Positions 1 through 7,324 of a DNA stretch of 14,550 nt are shown here, piece by piece. The position numbers and the translations under genes are program-made. The notes beneath the pieces were generated by a model that made no database searches, was not told the origin of the DNA, and saw only the letters and a list, made by a program, of their open reading frames with translations. The DNA is from an uncultured Muribaculaceae bacterium. GTDB lineage: Bacteria > Bacteroidota > Bacteroidia > Bacteroidales > Muribaculaceae. Numbering within the stretch: position 1 is the stretch's first letter; the number at the start of each line of letters is the position of its first letter. The stretch covers positions 1-14,550 of the forward strand of contig CAJLTZ010000065.1 in assembly GCA_905209725.1 (NCBI GenBank), read 5' to 3'.

Positions 1-53
1 ATGAGGCACATCTGCGACCCCTGCATTAACATTTTTTGTGGGATGGGGTCTTA
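1..53. repeat. Left copy of terminal inverted repeat, probable end of a mobile element
   Basis: These 53 bases are the reverse complement of the last 53 bases of the window except at one position (A at 25 here, G in the reverse complement of the right copy). The copy contains a short internal dyad, GACCCC at 16-21 and GGGGTC at 45-50. Read in the + direction two frames are open from the edge, one ending in TAA at 52-54 and one in TAA at 27-29; read into the element from the inside, an ATG frame is also open. This fits the end of an insertion sequence whose body lies outside the window, but no transposase can be recognised from so little. A contig broken inside a dispersed repeat would look the same. 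Confidence 0.7.
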
Positions 54-172
54 ATAATTATTCCAACTCCAAAATTTGCCGATATAAATTTTGATATATA
101 AATATGATTGGGCTCTTCGAAGCTGAAAATGTGTTAAATAATGTTAATAGTGTATGTTTTTCAGCAGAAAAA

Positions 173-204
173 TTTGGCCATATCACCGGAAAACTATAAT
201 TTTG
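173..204 (+). promoter_or_regulatory. Bacteroidetes-type promoter of the initiator tRNA
   Basis: TTTG at 173-176 and TAATTTTG at 197-204 are separated by exactly 20 bases. This matches the -33 (TTTG) and -7 (TAnnTTTG) elements used by the primary sigma factor of Bacteroidetes. Transcription would begin near 211, about ten bases ahead of the tRNA. The stretch 54-172 before it is AT-rich and shows nothing else I can name. Confidence 0.8.
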
Positions 205-220
205 CACCCGTAAATGACAC

Positions 221-295
<75 letters not shown>

Positions 296-298
296 TCA

Positions 299-333
299 AC
301 AGATTTGGATTCTCTTCCAAATCTGTTTTTTTA
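299..333 (+). terminator. Intrinsic terminator after the initiator tRNA
   Basis: A 10-bp perfect stem (ACAGATTTGG at 299-308 with CCAAATCTGT at 317-326) has an 8-base loop and is followed by an uninterrupted run of Ts to 332. It begins four bases after the encoded CCA end of the tRNA. It should stop most transcription before the pseudouridine synthase at 379, so that gene either depends on readthrough or has a promoter I could not recognise in 334-378. Confidence 0.9.
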
Positions 334-378
334 TTTTACACTTATTCAGCCGATTCCGACTGATTATCGTTTCTTACC

Positions 379-1044
379 ATGGATATAATCTACGAGGACA
401 ATCATATAATAGCCGTCAACAAAAAAGCCGGAGAGATTGTGCAGGGCGACAAGACCGGCGACACTCCCCTCTCCGAGATGGTGAAGGCATATATCAAGGA
501 GAAATACGCAAAACCAGGCAACGTGTTCTGCGGAGTGGTTCACCGTATCGACCGCCCAGTGAGCGGCATCGTGCTCTTCGCCCGCACCTCCAAGGCTCTC
601 GAGCGACTCAACAAGATGCTGCGCGACGGCGAAATCCACAAGACATACCACGCCCTCGTGGAAGGCATGCCCGAACAGGATGAGGCTCTTCTTGAAAACA
701 TGCTCGTTTCCGATGGCCGCCTCAACAAGACATTCCTTGCCCGTCCCGGCGACAAGGAGGCAAAGATGTGCCGCCTGAAATATCGCGTGATAGCCCGAGG
801 CGACAGATACTCCCTGCTCGAAGTCAACCTCCTCACAGGCCGCAAACATCAGATACGTGCCCAACTCTCCGCCATCAGCCACCCAATCAAGGGTGACCTC
901 AAATATGGGGCACGACGTTCAAATCCCGGTGGTGGCATCTCCCTGCAGGCCCACTCCATCCGCTTCATCCACCCCGTAAGCAAACAGGAAATCTATCTCG
1001 AAGTGCCTCCCCTACCCGAATTCGATATCTTCGATGGGAAATAA
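379..1044 (+). CDS. RluA-family RNA pseudouridine synthase
   Basis: This 221-residue protein isomerises specific uridines to pseudouridine in rRNA or tRNA. It shows the RluA-family motif II as HRIDRPVSG at residues 55-63, with Asp58 the expected catalytic aspartate, and the conserved TGRKHQIRAQLS at 153-164. It starts directly with the catalytic fold (IIYEDNHIIAVNKKAG) and has no N-terminal S4 RNA-binding domain. It therefore resembles the short enzymes of the family (RluA or TruC type) more than RluC or RluD. The exact target RNA cannot be told from sequence. The ATG at 379 is the natural start because homology begins within a few residues; no Shine-Dalgarno is visible, as is usual in Bacteroidetes. 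It converges on the GH85 gene, with a shared hairpin terminator between them. Confidence 0.92.
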   Translation: MDIIYEDNHIIAVNKKAGEIVQGDKTGDTPLSEMVKAYIKEKYAKPGNVFCGVVHRIDRPVSGIVLFARTSKALERLNKMLRDGEIHKTYHALVEGMPEQDEALLENMLVSDGRLNKTFLARPGDKEAKMCRLKYRVIARGDRYSLLEVNLLTGRKHQIRAQLSAISHPIKGDLKYGARRSNPGGGISLQAHSIRFIHPVSKQEIYLEVPPLPEFDIFDGK

Positions 1045-1146
1045 TTTTTAGCATCCAATGGATTCTTAGGATTCAAAAGACACCCGGCCTGATTACTCTT
1101 CCGCATGAGCCGCTTGCGGCGATAATCAAAATTCTTAAAACAAAAC

Positions 1147-1190
1147 CGCCCCGCATTCTGCTTATGCATTATGCGGGGCGAAAATATTTT
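1147..1190. terminator. Hairpin terminator between convergent genes, probably bidirectional
   Basis: CGCCCCGCAT (1147-1156) pairs perfectly with ATGCGGGGCG (1171-1180) around a 14-base loop. On the - strand the hairpin is followed by TTTTGTTTT, a good U tract for the end of the GH85 gene, whose stop codon is about 35 bases upstream in that direction. On the + strand the following bases are AAAATATTTT, a poorer tail, so termination of the pseudouridine synthase transcript is likely weaker here. The rest of 1045-1146 shows only a small GCCGC/GCGGC hairpin around 1112-1123 and nothing gene-like. Confidence 0.8.
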
Positions 1191-1214
1191 ACGTGGTTAT
1201 TTCTGTACTTGCTG

Positions 1215-4200
1215 TCAGCGCTTCAGGAGACGGCGCGGAGCAAGACGGTTGCCGTCGCGGGAAACGGTCAGCACATAAAGGCCTGCTGAAACTGCGGGCG
1301 CGATTGTGGCTGTTTCGCCGGCTGCCATCTTTCTTGTCCATCTGCCACATGCGGCACCTGATGCGTCATAAAGCACAAACTCATAGTTGCCGGCCTCTGT
1401 GGCCTCTACCTGAAAATAACTGTCGAAAGGATTGGGGCCTACATTCAGATTCTCCGGAGCGGCGCCGGCAATCTCCTCCACACTACCTGTGCCCACTTTC
1501 ACGCGGATCTCGCGCGCCGAAATGCCGTGAGCATTCGAAGCCTTCAGCGTGAGCACGCAGTCGCGATTGTCATTAGGCATCTTCACGCTCTTCGGAAGAG
1601 CATCCTTGGCATCGCCGGCAGCGACCTCTGTGCCATCGAGCGAGAGAGCCCAGTGCGTGGAGAGTTTGTAGCCATTGTTATCAAGCCAAGGACAACCGGC
1701 CACATACTCGGGAGCACGCCAGTCGAGAGTGCCCTGGCCCTCCCATTCCGTGGGGATATAGTCATGCGCACCAGCCTTGCATGCGCCGCCGGCCGCGTCG
1801 GAGAAGAGATAATCCGCTGCCGCGTCATTTTCGAAATCATACCATCCGGCAAGGCCTTCCGGCTTGGAGGCGCCCTGTGCAAGAGAACCCATGGCAACCT
1901 TCACACCCTCGGCATCCAGCGCCTTGTTCCAGACGCTCAGATTGTCGATGCGTCCAAGAGCAGAACCGCTGTTGTGGAGGAAGCCACCTACGGCCACCAC
2001 ATTGCCTACACTCCAATTATACATTCCTCCGGCATAGTCAAGGTCGGAGCCTTTCTTCTGTTCATTGCCTATGCTCCAGGATGTAACCTCCTGTTTTTCG
2101 CCATTGATATAAAGCGAGGGAAGCACGCCACCCTCCTTCTCCATATCAAACACATACGCGATATGATACCACACCTTCGGTTCGAGGCGCACCTTGTCGA
2201 AATTATAGGAAAGGTTCTCCGAATTGCCACGGATGGTAAACGTATCCATCGTGCCATCCTCCTTCACGGAATTGAGGAACCAGCCCTGCATGTTGGCATA
2301 CCATTTCTGCATTCTGTCGCGGATATTCAGCAACTGAGCCGACCGATTCTTGAAGGAATCGGCGCGGAACCAGAAAGCAACTGAGAATGAACCGGAGCCA
2401 TCAATTCCTGCATCCGCTGCCTTGAATCCTACGCCATTCTTGCCTACCTGCACGCCACGAGACATCTCGCCGTCGGCAGCCGAGACAGAAGCCTTCAGAT
2501 CAACATTCTCGCCGGGCTGTGCCGAAGCCTCGGTTTCCCCTTTGGCAGTAGTGAATTCTTCAACCTGAGGCACTGCACCTGCCGAAGCGGGCACCACCTG
2601 AATATAGCGGGGGAATGTGCGCGTAGTCAATACGGCGGCATCCGAGCTATTGTCGGTGCCGACCACTGTCAGCGTGTAATTGCCGGGGGCAGCAAGTCCC
2701 TCAGCAAGTTCGAGACGGAGGGCATTCTTTGCCGAACCGACCACATTGCCCGAGTCGTCGGTAAGGGTAAACTCGCCGCCCTGATGCATCGGGTCGACAT
2801 AGCCCACGCCTATTGCCTCGCCGGGAGCATACACCTCCTTGTCGGAAGCAATCTCATCGTCAATTGTATATCCTGTGGAGATATCCATAGGCTCGCTCCA
2901 GGAAATCGGGGTCTCATTGGTCATGTCGAGCGAGAGGGCCGACACACCGAGACGAAGCGTCTTGCCGCCTTCAGGATTAACAGGCACGGAGAACACGAGG
3001 CCTGCCCAGGAGGAGGTCATACCCATCATGATGGGTTCGCAGCCATCCTGCTGTGCGTATAACTTGAAGAGCGATGTTGCCACATCTGTATTGTAGCACT
3101 GATGCTTTGTGACTCCATTGATCATATTGAATATCACCTTTGCATCCACACCATGGCGCGAATTATGGAGCACTTCCGCCTTTGTGATTTCAGGCATGGG
3201 AGGATATGTGGCCCCCTTGTCGCCTCTTGTGATTGAGAACTCACCGAGACGGAGGTCAAGGCCGGATGCGTCGTTGAAACGCAGGGCCACCATGGCAAGT
3301 GTCTTGCCGGAAAGTTCCGGAAGGTCGCGGCCCACATTAAGCACGCGGGTCTGCCATTCGCCTATGGGCTGTGTGCCGTCGGAAAGCATCGAGGAAAGTG
3401 AGATCTCCTTCTCCTCAGCACCCTTGGCGGATAGGGCAAGCTTCATATTCGTCTTGCCGCCGGCCAATTTATAGCGCACTGTGATATTATCCTCGGATGA
3501 GAGAAGGAAATCGGTCTTGAAGAGATGCAGGTATTCATCGGCGCTGCTTGTGCCGTAGATGCGGAGCAGACTACCGCCCAGCCACGCATCATCCCAGCTG
3601 AATTCAGCCTTCAGACCTATTCCGGCTGCAGAAGCGGCGTCGCGTCCAAGGAATTTCCTGCTCCACCACCATTGCCATGTGGGAAGATGGTCCTGGATGC
3701 CGATGTTGTACCATTCGAGAGTGTTCTGGCGCTGTCCACGGAAATTGAAGAAGCGACCGTTACCGAGGTTGAAGTTGGTAAGGAACGGCTCCTCACTAAG
3801 GTCCCAGCCCAATGCCGAACGTGCCGACATCATTTTCGACATGCCCGCAAACTTCTCATTCTCAGCAGATACAATCAGGCTATTGTTGAGGTCGGGAGAG
3901 GTGACTGGATTATGAGTGCCGCCGGTAAACCATGTGTTCACGCGGTCGAGGTAAGCACGCTGACGCTGGAGCGGGTCGGGACCCTTTTCCATGCGGCTTT
4001 CGAAAAACATATTCTCTGCATGTGCGCCCCAGAGACCGATGGAAAGATGATACTGGGCGAGAAGTGGCCAGATATCTCCGCTACCTTCGCGCGGCTCCTT
4101 GCCCTGCATATTGATGCCGCAATAGAGGTCGAGCGGGCTGCGCTTCAGAATTTTCGCATATGCCGAACTATTGCCGAGAAGAGACTTTCTGTTCCAGTTG

Positions 4201-4988
4201 TAATTGAAGAAAAGCACTGAGCGAGGAGTGGCGCTGTCGCCGAAGCAGGCGGCATTGTGCGAGCCAAGGCCATTGTCGAATCTGATGGAACCCGACTCCG
4301 AAGTGCCGTCATACCAGATTATCTCTCCCTGTTCCATTCCACGCTTGCGCAGCCCGGCACGAAGGTTCTCATTATATTTGAGCAGGTCAGCCACAAGGGC
4401 TTTCTTAGTGCTGAACTCCGAGTTATAGCCGATGCCATCCACGCCAAACCAGGCCATGAAATCGGCCATCTTGTCAGCGCCGGTTGCAATCATTGAGTTG
4501 AAGGCTTTCTTCCAGGTATCGGTGAGCTGTCCCCACGGCGGAGTAGCCACGCAGCTAACTGGCACTCCGTTGCGGTGGGCCGCATCGATAAAGGCTGCCG
4601 GGATGCGCACAAGACGCGACGACCAGTTGCCATAATGAGTCACATAACTCCACATCGGGAACACTTCACAATCGAATTTGCCGTCGGGCAAGGCGTTGTT
4701 CACCTCGCCGTTGATAGGCACCCAGAAAATCAGGTTCTTGTCGAAATCCTTGGTGAGTTCAGGATTCACCTGTGTGGCCTCATTGCGGAAGCGGGTGTGC
4801 GGCTTCACGCGAGAGATGAAGAAATTGTCGTCGTCGGTCCATTTCTGGCCACGTTCCCATTTGGCGAGAGCCTCAGGAAATTCCGGGCCGCGGATACCCC
4901 AGTCGACATACCCCTCGCGGAGCTGCTGTGCTCCTGCAGGCACACTGAGCAGCGCAGTTAGCGCCAATGCTGTCAATTGTTTATTCAT
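1215..4988 (-). CDS. Secreted GH85-type endo-beta-N-acetylglucosaminidase with LamG-like and T9SS sorting domains
   Basis: This 1257-residue protein probably cuts the GlcNAc-GlcNAc core of N-glycans outside the cell. Residues 1-20 form a signal peptide with likely cleavage after AGA. The catalytic region spans roughly 65-400. It holds VDGIGYNSE at 183-191, where Asn189 and Glu191 fit the N-x-E pair of GH85: Asn assists the oxazoline intermediate and Glu is the acid/base. Other GH85-like stretches are WYDG at 225-228, FFNYNW at 260-265 and LYCGINMQGK at 288-297. Beta-rich regions follow at about 450-800, then a concanavalin/LamG-like domain at about 845-1035 (SFSVAFWFRAD). The C-terminus at about 1177-1257 (GPNPFDSYF, then LYVLTVSRDG) resembles the type A T9SS sorting domain, suggesting surface delivery. 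It has its own promoter at 5029-5060 and no recognisable SusC/SusD neighbours. The GH85 call rests on motifs from memory; the secretion signals are clear. Confidence 0.82.
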   Translation of the reverse strand: MNKQLTALALTALLSVPAGAQQLREGYVDWGIRGPEFPEALAKWERGQKWTDDDNFFISRVKPHTRFRNEATQVNPELTKDFDKNLIFWVPINGEVNNALPDGKFDCEVFPMWSYVTHYGNWSSRLVRIPAAFIDAAHRNGVPVSCVATPPWGQLTDTWKKAFNSMIATGADKMADFMAWFGVDGIGYNSEFSTKKALVADLLKYNENLRAGLRKRGMEQGEIIWYDGTSESGSIRFDNGLGSHNAACFGDSATPRSVLFFNYNWNRKSLLGNSSAYAKILKRSPLDLYCGINMQGKEPREGSGDIWPLLAQYHLSIGLWGAHAENMFFESRMEKGPDPLQRQRAYLDRVNTWFTGGTHNPVTSPDLNNSLIVSAENEKFAGMSKMMSARSALGWDLSEEPFLTNFNLGNGRFFNFRGQRQNTLEWYNIGIQDHLPTWQWWWSRKFLGRDAASAAGIGLKAEFSWDDAWLGGSLLRIYGTSSADEYLHLFKTDFLLSSEDNITVRYKLAGGKTNMKLALSAKGAEEKEISLSSMLSDGTQPIGEWQTRVLNVGRDLPELSGKTLAMVALRFNDASGLDLRLGEFSITRGDKGATYPPMPEITKAEVLHNSRHGVDAKVIFNMINGVTKHQCYNTDVATSLFKLYAQQDGCEPIMMGMTSSWAGLVFSVPVNPEGGKTLRLGVSALSLDMTNETPISWSEPMDISTGYTIDDEIASDKEVYAPGEAIGVGYVDPMHQGGEFTLTDDSGNVVGSAKNALRLELAEGLAAPGNYTLTVVGTDNSSDAAVLTTRTFPRYIQVVPASAGAVPQVEEFTTAKGETEASAQPGENVDLKASVSAADGEMSRGVQVGKNGVGFKAADAGIDGSGSFSVAFWFRADSFKNRSAQLLNIRDRMQKWYANMQGWFLNSVKEDGTMDTFTIRGNSENLSYNFDKVRLEPKVWYHIAYVFDMEKEGGVLPSLYINGEKQEVTSWSIGNEQKKGSDLDYAGGMYNWSVGNVVAVGGFLHNSGSALGRIDNLSVWNKALDAEGVKVAMGSLAQGASKPEGLAGWYDFENDAAADYLFSDAAGGACKAGAHDYIPTEWEGQGTLDWRAPEYVAGCPWLDNNGYKLSTHWALSLDGTEVAAGDAKDALPKSVKMPNDNRDCVLTLKASNAHGISAREIRVKVGTGSVEEIAGAAPENLNVGPNPFDSYFQVEATEAGNYEFVLYDASGAACGRWTRKMAAGETATIAPAVSAGLYVLTVSRDGNRLAPRRLLKR

Positions 4989-5028
4989 GATGAAAGGTTT
5001 CTGTTCTCGTTAAAATTCTTTTAAGTCA

Positions 5029-5060
5029 CAAATATAGCACCTTTTCCAATAGTTTCCAAA
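5029..5060 (-). promoter_or_regulatory. Bacteroidetes-type promoter of the GH85 gene
   Basis: On the - strand TTTG (5060-5057) is followed after exactly 20 bases by TATATTTG (5036-5029), matching the -33/-7 consensus. Transcription would start near 5022, leaving a leader of roughly 35 bases before the ATG at 4988. The -33 element overlaps the run of Ts that ends the preceding terminator, so the two signals share bases. Confidence 0.8.
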
Positions 5061-5089
5061 AAAAACGTCCCTGCATCACTGCAGAGACG
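5058..5089 (-). terminator. Intrinsic terminator of the transketolase operon
   Basis: On the - strand CGTCTCTGCA and TGCAGGGACG form a 10-bp stem with one U.G wobble, closed by a GUGA tetraloop of the stable GNRA type, and followed immediately by eight Ts. It lies about 160 bases after the transketolase stop codon. The + strand version has a C.A mismatch in the stem and no T run, so the signal is directional. The 160-base 3' untranslated stretch (5090-5249) is AT-rich and has no open frame of note. Confidence 0.88.
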
Positions 5090-5249
5090 CCACCAAAAGA
5101 AATGATTATACTTTAAGCAAATGCAACAATTAATGCATCTCTGTTATGACAACATAAAATCACTTTCGGGCTGCCATAATCAACATTAAAAAAACTATTT
5201 CTCCAATTATTAACCAAATAAAAAGATGTACAACAAATTGGCCTAATCC

Positions 5250-7274
5250 CTAGCGATTGAGGAAATTACGGATCTTACCGAGGACAGCGTCGACGGTATA
5301 TCCGAATTTTTCCTCGAGCACCTTGGCGGGAGCCGAAGCGCCGAAGCGTTCCATGCCCACCACTTCGAAGTCGCCCTTCATCAGAGGATAAAGTGCAATG
5401 GGGAGGCCGCTGGTAAGGCCGAAAGTCTTCACGCCACGCGGCATCACCTCATTGCGGTATTCTTCGGGCTGCTGGAGGAATCTGCCTATAGCCGGCACAG
5501 AAACTACCTGAGCCTTCACACCCTCGGCCTTGAGAGCTTCGGCGGCATGCACAAGAAGAGCCACGTCGCTGCCGTTGGCCACGAGCACCACGTCGGGATT
5601 CTCTGCCTTAACCACTATATAGCCGCCCTTCTCAGCCTGCATGGCCTCCTTGCGGCGGTTCTCGCCGGGAAGGTCCTCGAGATTCTGACGCGAGAAGATG
5701 AGCACCGAGGGAGTTTCATTATTCTCCATGGCCATCTTGTAGGCGGCCACAGTTTCGGCAGAGTCAGCCGGGCGCACAACCATCACCGAAGGTTGTCCCC
5801 TGAAATTATGCACCTGCTCGAGAAGGCGGATCTGAGCCTCCTGTTCGATGGGCTCATGAGTGGGGCCATCCTCGCCCACGCGGAATGAATCGTGGGTATA
5901 GATGAACTTGGCCGGAATCTGCATGAGGGCGGCGAGACGGATGGCAGGCTTCATATAGTCGCTGAACACAAAGAATGTGCCGCAGGCGGCGTACATGCCT
6001 CCATGAAGCACGATGCCATTGATGATGCAGGCCATGGTGAGTTCGGCCACTCCCGACTGCAGGAACGCGCCGCTGAAGTCACCCTTCAGAAGAGCGTGTG
6101 TCTTCTTCAGGAAGCCGTCGGTCTTGTCGCTATTGGCAAGGTCGGCACTCGACACAATCATGTTGCCTACATGCTCAGCCAGATAACCGAGCACTGTGGC
6201 TGAAGCGGCACGGCTTGCGATATTGGGCTTGAACTCGATGGAATCCCAGTCGAGTTCGGGAAGACGAAGTTCCTTGTATTGTTCGAGGAGAGCGGCCTGC
6301 TGAGGTTCGCGGGCAGCCCATGCGTCGAAATCGGCGCGGCGGGCAGCTACAATCTTCTCCAGTTCGGCGGCACGGGCTTCGTAGAGCGCCTTCACCTCGG
6401 GACGAATCTCCCATGGGTTCTCGGGATTTCCGCCAAGATTGCGCACAGTGGCCTCAATGTCGGCGCCGGCGGCGGAGAGGGGTTGTCCATGTGTGTTGAC
6501 AGCGCCCTCGAGCGAAGAGCCGTCGGCACGCACAGCACCCTTTGCCATGATTGTATGGCCGATAATCAACGTAGGACGTTCGGTTTCCTCACCGGCGCGG
6601 CGGAGCGCATCGGCAATGGCAATCGGGTCGCAGCCATCGACTTCCAGCACACTCCATCCCCAGGCGCGATACTTGGCGGCCACATCCTCGCGGTCCACTT
6701 CATTGACGTGGGTGGAGAGCTGAACGTCGTTGGAGTCGTAGAACATGATGAGATTGTGCAGGCCGAGATGACCGGCGATGCGGCCGGCGCCCTGCGACAC
6801 CTCCTCCTGGATGCCACCGTCGGAGATGAAGGCATAGGTCTTGTGAGCCACGACCTCGCCGAAGCGAGCGGCAAGGAAGCGCTCCGCTATGGCACAGCCT
6901 ACGGCCATTACATGGCCCTGACCAAGAGGCCCGGATGTGTTTTCCACTCCATGAGCCACATCAAGTTCAGGATGTCCCGGGGTCTCGCTGCCCCACTGGC
7001 GGAACTGCTGAAGATCCTCGATGCTGTATTTGCCGCATAAGGCCAACACACCATAGAGCATAGGCGACATGTGGCCCGGGTCAAGGAAGAAGCGGTCGCG
7101 CGCAAACCAGTGGGGATCTTTGGGATCATACACCAGTATGCTCGAATACAACACATTGATGAAATCGGCAGCACCGAGTGCGCCTCCGGGATGTCCGGAT
7201 TTCGACTTCTCGACCATCTCCGCGATGAGAACTCGCAGATTGTTGGCGGCCGAATTCATTGTCTTAACGTCCAT
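5250..7274 (-). CDS. tkt: Transketolase
   Basis: This 674-residue cytosolic enzyme moves two-carbon units between sugar phosphates in the non-oxidative pentose phosphate pathway, using thiamine diphosphate and a divalent metal. It is the full-length, single-chain form. Visible motifs are SGHPGG (26-31), PGHMS (66-70), GHPE (100-103), GPLGQG (115-120), the cofactor-binding SDGG...N (151-154 to Asn182), the catalytic Glu411 in GVAELTMA, and HDSFRVGEDGPTHEP (461-475). SDGG replaces the more common GDG at the start of the cofactor motif; I recall the same in other Bacteroidetes transketolases, so it is probably a lineage trait. The start at 7274 is preferred; Met6 (7259) is possible. The gene follows the sugar symporter by 50 bases with no promoter in the gap, so the two are probably co-transcribed. 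Confidence 0.96.
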   Translation of the reverse strand: MDVKTMNSAANNLRVLIAEMVEKSKSGHPGGALGAADFINVLYSSILVYDPKDPHWFARDRFFLDPGHMSPMLYGVLALCGKYSIEDLQQFRQWGSETPGHPELDVAHGVENTSGPLGQGHVMAVGCAIAERFLAARFGEVVAHKTYAFISDGGIQEEVSQGAGRIAGHLGLHNLIMFYDSNDVQLSTHVNEVDREDVAAKYRAWGWSVLEVDGCDPIAIADALRRAGEETERPTLIIGHTIMAKGAVRADGSSLEGAVNTHGQPLSAAGADIEATVRNLGGNPENPWEIRPEVKALYEARAAELEKIVAARRADFDAWAAREPQQAALLEQYKELRLPELDWDSIEFKPNIASRAASATVLGYLAEHVGNMIVSSADLANSDKTDGFLKKTHALLKGDFSGAFLQSGVAELTMACIINGIVLHGGMYAACGTFFVFSDYMKPAIRLAALMQIPAKFIYTHDSFRVGEDGPTHEPIEQEAQIRLLEQVHNFRGQPSVMVVRPADSAETVAAYKMAMENNETPSVLIFSRQNLEDLPGENRRKEAMQAEKGGYIVVKAENPDVVLVANGSDVALLVHAAEALKAEGVKAQVVSVPAIGRFLQQPEEYRNEVMPRGVKTFGLTSGLPIALYPLMKGDFEVVGMERFGASAPAKVLEEKFGYTVDAVLGKIRNFLNR

Positions 7275-7324
7275 TTTTTAAGTTTTTTTGTGATGATTAT
7301 CAGTCTTAAGGTTAGTAGCCGGTA

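Noticed and set aside
1..54. A 17-codon ATG frame ending in TAA at 52-54 as a complete small gene
   Set aside because: Its ATG lies exactly on the window edge, two other frames are also open, and the same bases recur at the other edge, so it is better read as part of an element whose body lies outside.
53..64. AATAATTATTCC shared between 53-64 and 13872-13883
   Set aside because: It is short, mostly palindromic and AT-rich, lies just outside the left terminal repeat but far from the right one, and is probably chance.
1080..1130. GCCGC/GCGGC hairpin as a terminator of the pseudouridine synthase
   Set aside because: The stem is only five pairs and no T run follows; the hairpin at 1147-1180 is a much better candidate.
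3525..4220. Long open frame on the + strand inside the GH85 gene
   Set aside because: It is antisense to a gene with clear domain motifs and encodes nothing recognisable; long shadow frames are common opposite GC-rich coding sequence.
6279..7040. A 253-codon open frame on the + strand opposite transketolase
   Set aside because: Antisense to the well-conserved tkt gene and without family motifs or a promoter.
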